Origin: Pelagibacterium montanilacus
GTDB taxonomy: Bacteria > Pseudomonadota > Alphaproteobacteria > Rhizobiales > Devosiaceae
Direction of reading: 5' to 3'
Length of the DNA stretch: 64,000 bases
Assembly (NCBI RefSeq): GCF_003992665.1
Contig: NZ_RZMX01000008.1
Location: 62,001 to 126,000 of the forward strand
In this document: positions 50,755 to 59,882 of the stretch, piece after piece
How positions within the stretch are numbered: the stretch's first letter is position 1
Layout of the letters: each line of letters begins with the position of its first letter
Notes under the pieces: model-generated
The model's input: only the letters and a program-made list of their open reading frames with translations
Databases searched by the model: none
Told to the model about the DNA's origin: nothing
Position numbers and translations under genes: made by a program

Positions 50755-51719
50755 GCCGTGGTCTCCATTCCTGTCTCGGGTTCGAGCTGCCAGAGGCAGA
50801 CGGTCAGCCCGTCCGCACGTTCCGGAGCGATGGTCTGCACTCTTGTGAGGGTGAGCCCTGCATCGGCGGCCCAGACCTCCATTTGCGCGGACGAAAGGCC
50901 CAGACGCCGGTGCGCCTGCTCCGTCCTGAGAAATTCGAGCGCGTGGGGCGCGAAATCGATGATCAGCATCGCCCCGCCCGGCCGCAGGCAGCGCGCGGCG
51001 CTGGCGAGCGCAATGCCGGGATCATCGAAATAGTGCAGGACCTGGTGAATGACCACCCGGTCGGCCTGCCCGCGATATTCCTCGAGCGCCTCGATGTCCC
51101 CATGCCGTATGCGGGCATGGGCAAGCCCGGCGCTCTCGAGCTTGCTGCGGGCCAGGGCCAGCATTTCCCGGCTGGCATCGACGCCCACCGCCTGCTCGTA
51201 GCGGCCCGCAAGCAGCTCCAGCATCCGTCCGGTGCCGGTGCCCAGATCAAGCAGCATGGGCACGGGGCCCGAAGGCATGGAGGCCAGAATGGCCGCTTCC
51301 ACCGCGGCGTCGGGCGCATGGAGCGAGCGCAGGCGATCCCAGCTCGGCGCGATATCGGCGAACCACGCATCGGCCTGGGCCTTGCGCTGGGCCCGCACCC
51401 GCGCGAGCTTGGCGCGATCCGCTGCGAGATCGGCAGCGTCGGGGTCCATGGCGCCGCCAATCCAGTCGAGCAGCGCCCTTGCCACCCCCCCATCGGCCAG
51501 CCGGTAATAGGCCCAGGCGCCCTCGGCGTGGCGGGTGATCAGGCCGGCGTCGGCCAGAAGCTTGAGGTGGCGGGAGACGCGGGGCTGGCTCTGCCCCAGG
51601 ATCTCGGTGAAATCCTTGACCGAGAGCTCTCCTTCATGGAGCAGCGCGAGCAGCCGCAGGCGGGTGGTCTCGCCAGCCGCCTTGAAACATGCCACGATGT
51701 TCGCCGGGAGCGTTGCCAC
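50751..51719 (-). CDS. ArsR-type regulator fused to a SAM-dependent methyltransferase
   Basis: A 322-residue fusion. Residues 1-90 form an ArsR winged helix (FKAAGETTRLRLLALLHEGELSVKDFTEILGQSQPRVSRHLKLLADAGL). Residues about 150-320 form a class I methyltransferase with motif I LDLGTGTG at 157-164. The start is GTG, with a GAGGG element before it. It precedes metF with a 4-bp overlap. Fusions of this type beside metF occur in alphaproteobacteria and are thought to sense S-adenosyl compounds and control methionine genes; here the SAM-binding domain could act as the sensor. Whether it methylates anything is unknown. Confidence 0.88.
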   Translation of the reverse strand: MATLPANIVACFKAAGETTRLRLLALLHEGELSVKDFTEILGQSQPRVSRHLKLLADAGLITRHAEGAWAYYRLADGGVARALLDWIGGAMDPDAADLAADRAKLARVRAQRKAQADAWFADIAPSWDRLRSLHAPDAAVEAAILASMPSGPVPMLLDLGTGTGRMLELLAGRYEQAVGVDASREMLALARSKLESAGLAHARIRHGDIEALEEYRGQADRVVIHQVLHYFDDPGIALASAARCLRPGGAMLIIDFAPHALEFLRTEQAHRRLGLSSAQMEVWAADAGLTLTRVQTIAPERADGLTVCLWQLEPETGMETTA

Positions 51720-51749
51720 CGCGATACCCTCACGCTTTTCGTCAGGGGC

Positions 51750-51765
51750 ATAAAGATATCTTTAT
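51750..51765. promoter_or_regulatory. Perfect 16-bp palindrome upstream of the ArsR-metF operon
   Basis: ATAAAGATATCTTTAT is a perfect palindrome 31 bases before the GTG of the ArsR-methyltransferase gene. Its length and A/T-rich symmetric form match operators of ArsR-family methionine regulators such as SahR as I recall them, so this is probably the autoregulatory binding site of the fusion protein. No SAM riboswitch-like structure was seen. Confidence 0.72.
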
Positions 51766-51968
51766 ATCCCTTGCGTCAAGTCCGGGATTGCAGGGGCACA
51801 GGGGGATTTGTGGCGATCTGCGCGCAACAAGCACGCTCACCGGGTCTTGACCGAGGCCCACTTCTTTAGCCAAGAATGGAATGCTGCGTTTGATTTGATC
51901 ACGATGTCGTGTAAGCAGTATTTGTACTTAGAGACTTTTCAGTGGCGAGTTCCGCGGGGGTGGATCGC

Positions 51969-52298
51969 ATGAGCTTAGTTAACCTGCAAGTGCAGGACGA
52001 TTATCCAGACACAGATTCCCTGACCTTTTCAGCTCTGGCCGATCCGGTGCGTCGCGACATTGTTGCGCGACTGGCCGCAGAGGGCCCGATGACTGTCGGC
52101 AAGCTCAGCGAGCCGTTCCAGATCAGCGCTCCGGCAATTTCCCGGCATCTGTCCATACTGGAACGTGCGGGGATGATCCGCCGCAGCGTGGACAGGCAAT
52201 GGCGCGTCTGCATGCTGGTGGCCAATGGGCTCGAGGGCCCGCGGGACTGGCTCGAAACCGTGCTGTCCAAGGCCGCTTTGCAGGATGAAGACGCCTGA
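51969..52298 (+). CDS. ArsR-family winged-helix regulator
   Basis: A 109-residue helix-turn-helix protein: SLTFSALADPVRRDIVARLAAEGPMTVGKLSEPFQISAPAISRHLSILERAGMIRRSVDRQWRVCML. This is the ArsR/SmtB fold of the type often seen next to stress or lipid genes in rhizobia. No metal-binding cysteine pair is visible in the recognition helix. The ATG at 51969 with GGGGTGG upstream is chosen over a GTG at 51942. It is convergent with the DUF2336 gene; its target is unknown. Confidence 0.85.
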   Translation: MSLVNLQVQDDYPDTDSLTFSALADPVRRDIVARLAAEGPMTVGKLSEPFQISAPAISRHLSILERAGMIRRSVDRQWRVCMLVANGLEGPRDWLETVLSKAALQDEDA

Positions 52299-52307
52299 CC
52301 CGACCGG

Positions 52308-53429
52308 TCAGGCGACGGCTTCCTGTTGTCCCGGCGGACGGCGACGGAAAGCGTGGCTGCGCCAGAGATCGAAGATCCCGGCAGCCTCATCTTCGCTCAA
52401 CGCCTCGAAGCGCTTGCGGACATTGTCGATGTCTTCCCTGGTGGGCATGTCCCGCCAGGGGAGCACTGCAATCATAGCCTCGAAGAGCTCAGGCGAAATC
52501 CCGATGCCGCGGGCGGCAACGGTGATCGCCACGTAATCCTGCATGGCCAGCCATTTGACGAAGACTTCCGGGCGCACCTCGAGCAGCATGGTGAGCCCGG
52601 CAGCGGCATGGTGGCCATAGCCGAAGCGGGTGAACCGCTGGAGTGCCTTGAGATCGAAGCGGCGCCGGTCGGCGAGCGCCTTGACCTGATTCCAGGCCAG
52701 CTTCCACTCCTGCGCGGTGAAGCCAGCGCGGTTGCGGATCCGGTTGTAGACCAGCGCCTGGACGTGGCCCGGCATCGCGACGTCCTGTTCGGCATCGATA
52801 CCCACGGCCTCGAGCGCTTCTTCGCCCACGGTGGACACTTCCGAGCGCACCTTGGCCCAGTCGATGTCCGTGCGTCCCCGCAGGTCGGCGGCGATCGACT
52901 GGTTGGCGCTGGCGATTCTGGCCAGCGCATCGAGCGACACGCGGCTGAGCTCGGCATCGGTGTTGCGCAGGAGCCCGGTAAGGGAGGCCTCGGTGCCATT
53001 GGCGACGATGGCGTCGGCGACGCGCTCGCCCAGGCCCTTGCGGCGCGCGATAATGGCGCGGTGGGCCTCGGTCTGGCGTTCGACGATCTCGATCAGGTCG
53101 TCGTCAGAGAGCACGGACGAAAATTCGAGCAGCGGTGCCGCGACCTCGATGACATCATTGGCGAGCTTGATGACCGCCATGCCCGGCGCGCGTTCAAGCG
53201 GCGCGAGCAGCCGGGCCACATGGGCCCGCGCTTCGACTTCCACAATGTCAGCGAGCTGGCACAGGACTTCGTCATACTGGGCGACCTGCTCGTCATCGCA
53301 CCGGTCCGAGACGTAGGAAAAGAGCTGGGCGAGATTGCGGATAAGATGGTCACGCTCGGCCGCATCCGCTTCACCGTTGAGAACGCGGAAATTGGAGAAC
53401 GCGCGCGTGCCCTCACTGGTCTCAAACAT
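52308..53429 (-). CDS. DUF2336 domain protein
   Basis: A 373-residue soluble protein, mostly helical, with HEAT-like repeats (VLCQLADIVEVEARAHVARLLAPLERAPGMAVIKLANDVIEVAAPLLEFSSVLSDDDLIEIV). This is DUF2336, found widely in alphaproteobacteria, often in cell-cycle- or stress-related contexts, but unassigned. The frame extends upstream to 53576, but the ATG at 53429 has GGAGACGACAC before it, an adequate ribosome-binding site. Confidence 0.82.
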   Translation of the reverse strand: MFETSEGTRAFSNFRVLNGEADAAERDHLIRNLAQLFSYVSDRCDDEQVAQYDEVLCQLADIVEVEARAHVARLLAPLERAPGMAVIKLANDVIEVAAPLLEFSSVLSDDDLIEIVERQTEAHRAIIARRKGLGERVADAIVANGTEASLTGLLRNTDAELSRVSLDALARIASANQSIAADLRGRTDIDWAKVRSEVSTVGEEALEAVGIDAEQDVAMPGHVQALVYNRIRNRAGFTAQEWKLAWNQVKALADRRRFDLKALQRFTRFGYGHHAAAGLTMLLEVRPEVFVKWLAMQDYVAITVAARGIGISPELFEAMIAVLPWRDMPTREDIDNVRKRFEALSEDEAAGIFDLWRSHAFRRRPPGQQEAVA

Positions 53430-53552
53430 GTGTCGTCTCCCCGGCACCATGCCGCTTCTGGTCGTGAAGCTGGCACAGGGATTTCGCCATCGCCTGAACT
53501 CAATGGCAAGCGTTTGATTCAAATTTTCCTGAAATGACAAACAAGACATGAA

Positions 53553-53585
53553 GAAAGCCCCGCATCGCGAGGACACGGGGCTTTC
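53553..53585 (-). terminator. Intrinsic terminator after katA
   Basis: GAAAGCCCCG (53553-53562) and CGGGGCTTTC (53576-53585) make a perfect 10-bp stem with a 13-base loop. On the minus strand it is followed by TTCATGTCTT. It lies 37 bases after the katA stop. Confidence 0.8.
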
Positions 53586-53621
53586 GTGCGCGGTGTGAGG
53601 CCGCTTGTCGATATCGAACGC

Positions 53622-55100
53622 TTACTCGGCTGCGGAGATCGCCGCCGGGCGCTCCTGCTTGCCCTGTTCGATGGCATGGCGCACGCCCGAGCCGTAATCG
53701 GGGTGGACCTGGTCAAAGAGCTTGCACTGGCGCTCGACGATTTCGTCGGGAACCCCATCCATCGCCGCGGCGATGTTGGCGAACAAACGCATCTTCTGCC
53801 CGTCGTCAAACAGGGTGAACAGCGCGCGCGGCTGGCCGAAATCATCGTTGCCTTCGCGGTGGTTGTACCGGTCCGCATCGCCCGAAATCTTGAGCGGGGG
53901 CTCCTGCACGGCCTTGTTCTCGGTCGGACCGTCGAAGCTGTTGGGCTCGTAATACGCGTCCGGATTGCCGGTCCTGATGCCGCCATAGACGTTCATCTGG
54001 CCATCGCGGTGGTAGTGATGGACCGGGCACTTGGGAGCGTTCACGGGCAGCGACTCGTAATGGGTCCCCAGGCGGTACCGGTGCGCGTCCGCATAGGAGA
54101 AGACGCGGGCCTGAAGCATCTTGTCGGGCGAATGACCGATTCCCGGAACGATGTTGGAGGGGCTGAACGCAACCTGCTCGATCTCGGCGAAATAGTTGTC
54201 GGCGTTGCGGTTGAGCTCGAGCACCCCGATGTCGATCGGCGGATAGTCGGCGTGCGGCCAGACCTTGGTCAGATCGAAGGGGTTGTATCCGGTCTTGTCC
54301 GCATCGGCCTCGGGCATGATCTGCACCTGAACCTTCCAGCGCGGGAATTCCCCCCGCTCGATGGTGCCGAACAGCTCTTCCTGATAGCTCTCGCGGGTCG
54401 AGCCGATGACCTTCTCGGCTTCCTCGTTGGTGTAGTGCTTGTGGCCCTGCTCGGTCTTGAAGTGGAACTTTACCCAGAACCGCTCGCCATTGTCGTTCCA
54501 GAACGAATAGGTGTGGCTGCCATAGCCATTCATGAACATGGGCGCCACAGGCAGGCCGCGATCGCTCATCAGGATGGTGACCTGGTGCAGGCTCTCGGGC
54601 GAGAGCGACCAGAAATCCCACATGGCGGTCGCCGAGCGCAGATTGGTGCGCGGGTGACGCTTCTGGGTGTGGATGAAGTCCGGGAACTTGAGCGGATCGC
54701 GCACGAAAAAGACGGGGGTGTTGTTGCCAACCAGGTCCCAGTTGCCCTCTTCGGTGTAGAACTTGATCGAGAAGCCGCGCACGTCACGCTCGGCATCGGC
54801 CGCGCCCAGCTCACCGGCCACGGTCGAAAAACGCATGATCAGCGGCGTCTCTGCGCCGGGCTGCAGCGCCTTGGCACGGGTATACTTGGAAATGTCGCCC
54901 GTGATCGTCATGGTGCCGTGGGCACCCCAGCCCTTGGCGTGCACGACGCGCTCGGGGATACGCTCGCGGTTCTGATGGGCCAGCTTCTCGAGGAGCTGGT
55001 AGTCCTGCATCAGCACGGGGCCGCGCGGGCCTGCGGTGATCGAATTCTGGTTGTCGGGCACCGGGGCGCCGGCGGTCGTCGTCATCGTCTTGTCGGACAT
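53622..55100 (-). CDS. katA: Heme catalase, small-subunit monofunctional type
   Basis: The enzyme converts hydrogen peroxide to water and oxygen. The 492-residue protein is of clade 3 size. The active-site His is His54 in [14 protein letters not shown], and the catalytic Asn lies in the [18 protein letters not shown] block. The heme-binding Tyr lies in [14 protein letters not shown] near residue 335, and [20 protein letters not shown] is another family segment. It is divergent from oxyR; this pairing is typical, with OxyR activating katA under peroxide. Confidence 0.96.
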   Translation of the reverse strand: MSDKTMTTTAGAPVPDNQNSITAGPRGPVLMQDYQLLEKLAHQNRERIPERVVHAKGWGAHGTMTITGDISKYTRAKALQPGAETPLIMRFSTVAGELGAADAERDVRGFSIKFYTEEGNWDLVGNNTPVFFVRDPLKFPDFIHTQKRHPRTNLRSATAMWDFWSLSPESLHQVTILMSDRGLPVAPMFMNGYGSHTYSFWNDNGERFWVKFHFKTEQGHKHYTNEEAEKVIGSTRESYQEELFGTIERGEFPRWKVQVQIMPEADADKTGYNPFDLTKVWPHADYPPIDIGVLELNRNADNYFAEIEQVAFSPSNIVPGIGHSPDKMLQARVFSYADAHRYRLGTHYESLPVNAPKCPVHHYHRDGQMNVYGGIRTGNPDAYYEPNSFDGPTENKAVQEPPLKISGDADRYNHREGNDDFGQPRALFTLFDDGQKMRLFANIAAAMDGVPDEIVERQCKLFDQVHPDYGSGVRHAIEQGKQERPAAISAAE

Positions 55101-55187
55101 GAGGCCTCCGTCTTTGTAACGATTCTAAGGTGGCCCTTCGTCTACAGGGGAAATGGCGATTACGCAAATTGATAAAACTGACCGCAG

Positions 55188-55206
55188 CGATTAGGATCGC
55201 TTATCG
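55188..55206. promoter_or_regulatory. Candidate OxyR-type site between katA and oxyR
   Basis: CGAT-TAGGATCGCTT-ATCG is an inverted repeat with T-N11-A spacing, the general pattern of LysR-family operators, in the 127-base gap between the divergent starts and 22 bases before oxyR. It would suit autoregulation and katA activation. Only the symmetry and position support it. Confidence 0.35.
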
Positions 55207-55227
55207 GATCTACCGGACCTGCACCTC

Positions 55228-56142
55228 ATGTTCACGATCACCCTGCGCCAGCTTCACTATGCCCGGATCATCGCCGAGGAAGGCCATTTCGGCCGCGCCG
55301 CCACGCGCTGCCACGTGACCCAGCCGGCCCTCTCCCAGCAGATCAAGCTGCTCGAGGAACGGTGCAACGCGCCCATATTCGAGCGTCTGGGCAAGAGTGT
55401 GCGCCCAACACGGTTCGGACGCGACTTCCTTGCGCGTGCGACCCGCGTGATGGAAGCGGCCCGCGATCTCGAATCTTTTGCCGACATGGCGACGGGCCAT
55501 CCGGCTCGGCCCCTGCGCTTCGGATTGATCCCCACGGTTGCGCCCTATCTGCTCGCCGATATCCTGCCAGCCATTGCCGAGAGCGTGCCCACGGTGACGC
55601 TGGCAGTGAGCGAGGGCAAGACCGACCGACTGATCGCCGCGCTGCAGGACGGGGAGGTCGATTTCGCGCTGGTGGCCACGCCGCCGCCCAAAGCCGGATT
55701 TGTCAGCCGCACGCTTTTTGCCGACCCGTTCGTTCTTGCCGCGCCCCGGGGGACGGTGCCCGAGGGCCCAGTCGACCCCGTCGACCTGCCCCGCGACCGG
55801 CTGCTGCTGCTCGAGGAAGGCCATTGCCTGCGCGATCAGGCGGTGGATGCCTGCTCGCTGCCGTCCGACCTCGAAGGCCGCACCTTCGCGGCCACGTCCC
55901 TGACCACGATCCTCGAGCTGGTGGCCAATGGCTACGGTGTGACGCTGTTGCCCGCCATCAGCCTCAAGCGCGAGAGCGGGCACGGGGGCATCGCCATCCA
56001 CCGGCTCAAGGCGCCCGGTGCCTCGCGGACCCTGCGGCTGGTGTGGCGCAGCGCCTCACCGCACGGGCACGTCTACGAGGAGATCGCCGCCGTGATCGCC
56101 GAGGTCGGCCAGGCGGCACTGCGCAGCGACTGGGCGGGCTGA
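55228..56142 (+). CDS. oxyR: OxyR, hydrogen peroxide sensing LysR-type regulator
   Basis: A 304-residue LysR regulator. Residues 1-60 are the helix-turn-helix (LRQLHYARIIAEEGHFGRAATRCHVTQPALSQQIKLLEE). The redox pair is Cys200 and Cys209 in EEGHCLRDQAVDACS, with the same spacing as Cys199 and Cys208 of E. coli OxyR, so the disulfide switch is present. This, plus the divergent katA, makes the identification firm. Additional cysteines at 28 and 46 lie in the DNA-binding region. Confidence 0.95.
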   Translation: MFTITLRQLHYARIIAEEGHFGRAATRCHVTQPALSQQIKLLEERCNAPIFERLGKSVRPTRFGRDFLARATRVMEAARDLESFADMATGHPARPLRFGLIPTVAPYLLADILPAIAESVPTVTLAVSEGKTDRLIAALQDGEVDFALVATPPPKAGFVSRTLFADPFVLAAPRGTVPEGPVDPVDLPRDRLLLLEEGHCLRDQAVDACSLPSDLEGRTFAATSLTTILELVANGYGVTLLPAISLKRESGHGGIAIHRLKAPGASRTLRLVWRSASPHGHVYEEIAAVIAEVGQAALRSDWAG

Positions 56143-56159
56143 GCCACGACTGGCCCTCG

Positions 56160-57110
56160 TCAGGCCGGACGGGGTCCGCGCCCGCGACGGCGCCATGTGT
56201 CGAAGGAAAAGACGACGAGCGAGAGCCAGATCAGAACGAAGCTCAGAAGACTTACGGGATCGAGGGTCTCGCCGAACAGAAAGACGGCCGAGAGGAAGTG
56301 GAGCGAGGGGGCGATATACTGGAACATGCCGATGGTGGTCAGCCGCAACTGCCGCGCCGCGTAAGCGAAGAAGATCAACGCCAGCGCCGTGAGCGGTCCC
56401 GAAACCACAAGGGCGGTGGCGGTGACCGCATCGGAATAATAATCGCGCCCGAACACCATCGCGCTGACCATCAGATAGATCACGGCGGGGGGCAGCATCA
56501 GGAGCGTTTCCACGAACAGCCCCGGCGCCGAGCCGACCCGCACGGTCTTGCGGAAATAGCCGTAGAACCCGAAGAGAATCGCCAGCCCGAGCGCAATCCA
56601 GGGCACGTCCCCAAGCGCGATGGCCTGGATGACCACCGCAGCCACGGCAATCCCGATCGCAGCGGTCTGCCAGGGGGACTGCCGCTCGCCCAACAGCACC
56701 ATGCCGATGGCGACCGACACCAGCGGGTTGATGAAATACCCGAAGCTGACCTGCAGAACCTGACCGATCGAAACGCCCCAAACGAAGATGAGCCAGTTGA
56801 AAGCCAGAAGGGTGGTGGTCACCGCCATGACCCCTAGCACCCGCATATCGCGAAGGGCGGCGATGACCTCGCCGAACCGGCGGTGGAGCGCAAGCACGAG
56901 ACACAGAAAGACCAGTGAGAAGATCACCCGGTGCGCGACAACGCCCACCGGATCGACATGATCGAGCAGCTTGAAGAACAGCGGGAACAGGCCCCACATC
57001 GAATAGGTCACGATGGCCGCGATGACGCCGAAGCGGACATTGGGATCAGGAGGGTTGGGGCGGACCGGGGGCGCGCCGGCGGCGGCGGGCGCACCTTCTA
57101 TCGATGTCAT
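56160..57110 (-). CDS. rarD: EamA-family transporter RarD
   Basis: A 316-residue inner-membrane protein with ten transmembrane segments in two EamA halves. The signature FGVIAAIVTYSMWGLFPLFFKLLDHVDPVGVVAHRVIFSLVFL at the start and YIAPSLHFLSAVFLFGETL in the last part are typical of RarD proteins. The family was named for chloramphenicol sensitivity, but the natural substrate is not settled. It lies 83 bases downstream of the alpha/beta hydrolase on the same strand and is convergent with oxyR. Confidence 0.88.
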   Translation of the reverse strand: MTSIEGAPAAAGAPPVRPNPPDPNVRFGVIAAIVTYSMWGLFPLFFKLLDHVDPVGVVAHRVIFSLVFLCLVLALHRRFGEVIAALRDMRVLGVMAVTTTLLAFNWLIFVWGVSIGQVLQVSFGYFINPLVSVAIGMVLLGERQSPWQTAAIGIAVAAVVIQAIALGDVPWIALGLAILFGFYGYFRKTVRVGSAPGLFVETLLMLPPAVIYLMVSAMVFGRDYYSDAVTATALVVSGPLTALALIFFAYAARQLRLTTIGMFQYIAPSLHFLSAVFLFGETLDPVSLLSFVLIWLSLVVFSFDTWRRRGRGPRPA

Positions 57111-57193
57111 GGACGTGGGCTTTCAGAGCGGATGGGCGTCCAGACTACCGGCTCACCCCAGCGCTGGCAAAGTGCAGTTTGTGATCGGACCCA

Positions 57194-58030
57194 TCACTGG
57201 GGCGCGGGTTGGTCCTCGCCGGTGAGCGTATCGAGGAACTCCAGAAGAAGCGCATCGAAGAGATCGGGCCGCTCGAGATTGGGCAGGTGAGCGGTGCCCT
57301 CGATGACCACCGCGAAAGCGTTCTCCATGTCCTCGGAGAGATCGTCGTGCCGGTTCACGATATGAGGGAAATCGAGATCGCCCGCGATTAGCAGCGTGGG
57401 GGTATCGAGGCTCGCGACGAGGTCGGCTGCCGGTTCGGGCGCCTCCTCACGGGTGAGACGCGGGTGGGCGTGGATTGCCCCGTTCATGGAATGAAAGAGC
57501 GTGCGCACCGGCCCGCTCACCCGTCCGCTGGGCGAAAGTGGACCGTCGAGCCAGGCATGGGCCTGCACCGCGTTGATCGCGTCGATATCCCCGCTCTCTG
57601 TCACCGCCTCCATGGCGTGCACGATGCGCATGACGTCTGGCGTAAGCTTGGAGCGGCGGGCACCCGAGATCGACGTGCCCATCAGGACCAGCCCGGCGAC
57701 GCGGCCCGGGTGGGCCAGTGTGAAGTCGATCGCCAGCGCCCCGCCCCGTGAGGAGCCCACCAGAACGCAGGCATGGATATCGAGCGCATCGAGAATCGCC
57801 TCGAGGTCCTCGAGGTGCGAGAAGCTCTCGTCGGGCGACGAGGTCTGCCCGAAGCCCCGCCGGTCATAGGCGAGCCCGAGATACCCCGCATCGGCCACGG
57901 CCCGAAGCTGGCCGGTCCACATGCGGCTGTCGGCCACCCCCGCGTGGAGGAACACCACGGGAATCCCCTCCCCCGCCTCAAGGCAGGCAAAGACGGCATC
58001 TTCGATCTCAAGGGAAAAGGATTCGATCAT
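57194..58030 (-). CDS. Alpha/beta hydrolase
   Basis: A 278-residue alpha/beta-fold hydrolase. The nucleophile Ser94 lies in VGSSRGGALAI (GxSxG), the oxyanion loop is VVFLHAGVADSRMW, the catalytic Asp is probably in LIAGDLDFPH and the His in IEGTAHLPNLERPD. The arrangement resembles 3-oxoadipate enol-lactone hydrolases and peroxidases of the same superfamily, but the substrate cannot be deduced. It is followed by rarD on the same strand. Confidence 0.85.
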   Translation of the reverse strand: MIESFSLEIEDAVFACLEAGEGIPVVFLHAGVADSRMWTGQLRAVADAGYLGLAYDRRGFGQTSSPDESFSHLEDLEAILDALDIHACVLVGSSRGGALAIDFTLAHPGRVAGLVLMGTSISGARRSKLTPDVMRIVHAMEAVTESGDIDAINAVQAHAWLDGPLSPSGRVSGPVRTLFHSMNGAIHAHPRLTREEAPEPAADLVASLDTPTLLIAGDLDFPHIVNRHDDLSEDMENAFAVVIEGTAHLPNLERPDLFDALLLEFLDTLTGEDQPAPQ

Positions 58031-58054
58031 GGGTTCACTCTAGAGCAAAACGAA

Positions 58055-58078
58055 AGGCCGGACATCTCTGCCCGGCCT
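58055..58078 (-). terminator. Terminator after ettA
   Basis: AGGCCGG and CCGGCCT form a 7-bp stem around a 10-base loop; on the minus strand it is followed by TTCGTTTTGC. It lies between ettA and the alpha/beta hydrolase, 38 bases after the ettA stop. Confidence 0.7.
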
Positions 58079-58115
58079 CCTATCAACGCAATTCGGGGCG
58101 TGCCCGAAGCGGCCT

Positions 58116-59771
58116 CTACCGCGTCAGCGGCTTGTAGCTGACCCGGCGCGGATTGACGGCTTCGGCGCCGAGCCGGCGGATCTTGTCGGCTTCGTAGTCC
58201 TGGAAATTGCCCTCGAACCATTCCACATGGCTGTCGCCTTCGAAGGCGAGGATGTGGGTGGCCAGACGGTCAAGGAACATGCGGTCGTGGCTGATGACCA
58301 CGGCGCAGCCGGCGAACTCCTCGAGCGCCTCTTCGAGCGCGGCGAGGGTTTCGGTGTCCAGATCGTTGGTCGGTTCGTCGAGCAGGAGGACGTTGGCGCC
58401 GGACTTGAGCATCTTGGCCAGATGCACGCGGTTGCGCTGGCCGCCCGAAAGCGTGCCCACGGGCTGCTGCTGGTCCCCGCCCTTGAAGTTGAACGAGGAG
58501 GTGTAGGCGCGCGAGTTCACCTCCCGCTTGCCCAGCCGGATGATGTCGTTGCCATCCGAGATTTCCTCCCAGACCGACCTCTTGGGGTCCAGCGAATCCC
58601 GGCTTTGGTCCACATAGCCCATATGGACCGTGTCCCCGATGGTGATCGAGCCGCCATCGGGCTTTTCGTGGCCCGTGAGCATCTTGAACAGCGTGGACTT
58701 GCCCGCGCCGTTCGGCCCGATGACGCCCACGATGCCGCCGGGGGGCAGCTTGAAGGTGAGGTCGTCGATCAGAAGCTGGTTGCCATAGCCCTTGCGCAGG
58801 CTTTCGACGTCGATGACGTTCTGGCCCAGACGCTCGCCGGGCGGAATGATGATCTGCGCGGTCGAGGACTGAGTGCGCGCCTCGTTGACCTTGACCAGTT
58901 CGTCATAGGCCCGGATACGCGCCTTGGACTTGGTCTGGCGCGCCTGGGGCGACTGGCCGAGCCATTCCTTTTCGCGCTCGAGCACTTTCGAGCGGGCTTG
59001 ATCCTCGCTTTTTTCCTGCGCCATGCGCTTGGACTTGGCGGTGAGATAGGCCGTGTAGTTGCCCTCGTAAGGAATGCCGCGGCCGCGGTCTAGCTCGAGA
59101 ATCCAGCCCGTGACGTTGTCGAGGAAGTAGCGGTCGTGGGTGATGATCAACACCGCGCCCGGGAATTCGCGAAGGTGCTTTTCCAGCCAAGCCGTGGTTT
59201 CGGCGTCCAGATGGTTGGTGGGTTCGTCAAGCAGCAGCAGGTCGGGAGCCGACAGCAGGAGCTGGCAGAGCGCCACGCGGCGCTTCTCGCCACCCGACAG
59301 GCTCGCAACGCCAGCCTCGGGAGGCGGGCAGCGCAACGCTTCCATGGCCATCTCGACCTTGGAATCGAGATCCCAGAGGTCATCGGCGTCGATCTGGTCC
59401 TGAAGCTTTGAGGCTTCATCGGCCGTCTCGTCCGAATAGTTCATCATCAGTTCGTTGTAGCGGTCGAGGATGGCCTGTTTTTCCTTGACCCCGATCATGA
59501 CGTTGCCGCGTACGTCGAGCTGGTCGTCGAGCTGGGGCTCCTGGGGCAGGTAGCCGACCTTGGCGCCGTCGGCCGCCCAGGCTTCGCCGGTGAACTCGGT
59601 CTCAATGCCGGCCATGATCTTGAGGAGGGTCGACTTGCCCGAGCCGTTGGGGCCCAGAATGCCGATCTTGGCGTCCGGGTAGAACGAGAGGTTGATGTTG
59701 TCGAGCACCTTCTTGCCCCCGGCATAGGCCTTGGACATGGAGTGCATGTGATAGATGAACTGGCGAGCCAT
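58116..59771 (-). CDS. ettA: EttA, ABC-F energy-dependent translational throttle protein
   Basis: A 551-residue ABC-F protein that binds the ribosomal E site and gates early elongation according to ADP/ATP. It has two ABC domains, with GPNGSGKSTLL and LSGGEKRRVALCQLLL in the first and GPNGAGKSTLF and LSGGQRNRVHLAKML in the second, each with a DEPTNHL/DEPTNDL Walker B. An arm and a linker rich in Arg/Lys/Glu (SKARIRAYDELVKVNEAR) lie between. The start at 59771 gives MARQFIYHMHSMSKAY, the EttA N terminus; the longer frame is not used. Confidence 0.95.
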   Translation of the reverse strand: MARQFIYHMHSMSKAYAGGKKVLDNINLSFYPDAKIGILGPNGSGKSTLLKIMAGIETEFTGEAWAADGAKVGYLPQEPQLDDQLDVRGNVMIGVKEKQAILDRYNELMMNYSDETADEASKLQDQIDADDLWDLDSKVEMAMEALRCPPPEAGVASLSGGEKRRVALCQLLLSAPDLLLLDEPTNHLDAETTAWLEKHLREFPGAVLIITHDRYFLDNVTGWILELDRGRGIPYEGNYTAYLTAKSKRMAQEKSEDQARSKVLEREKEWLGQSPQARQTKSKARIRAYDELVKVNEARTQSSTAQIIIPPGERLGQNVIDVESLRKGYGNQLLIDDLTFKLPPGGIVGVIGPNGAGKSTLFKMLTGHEKPDGGSITIGDTVHMGYVDQSRDSLDPKRSVWEEISDGNDIIRLGKREVNSRAYTSSFNFKGGDQQQPVGTLSGGQRNRVHLAKMLKSGANVLLLDEPTNDLDTETLAALEEALEEFAGCAVVISHDRMFLDRLATHILAFEGDSHVEWFEGNFQDYEADKIRRLGAEAVNPRRVSYKPLTR

Positions 59772-59882
59772 AAAGCAGTCAGCCTCGTGAATTTCGGGTG
59801 AAATGCGATTGGGCCCGTATGTAGGGCAAGGCTTGGCCAAGGGCAATGGGGTGGCGGGGCTGCACGCGCCAGGCTGCCGGCT

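Noticed and set aside
51770-51968. Possible SAM or SAH riboswitch before the metF operon
   Set aside because: No conserved riboswitch core or multi-helix pattern was seen; the palindromic operator explains regulation better.
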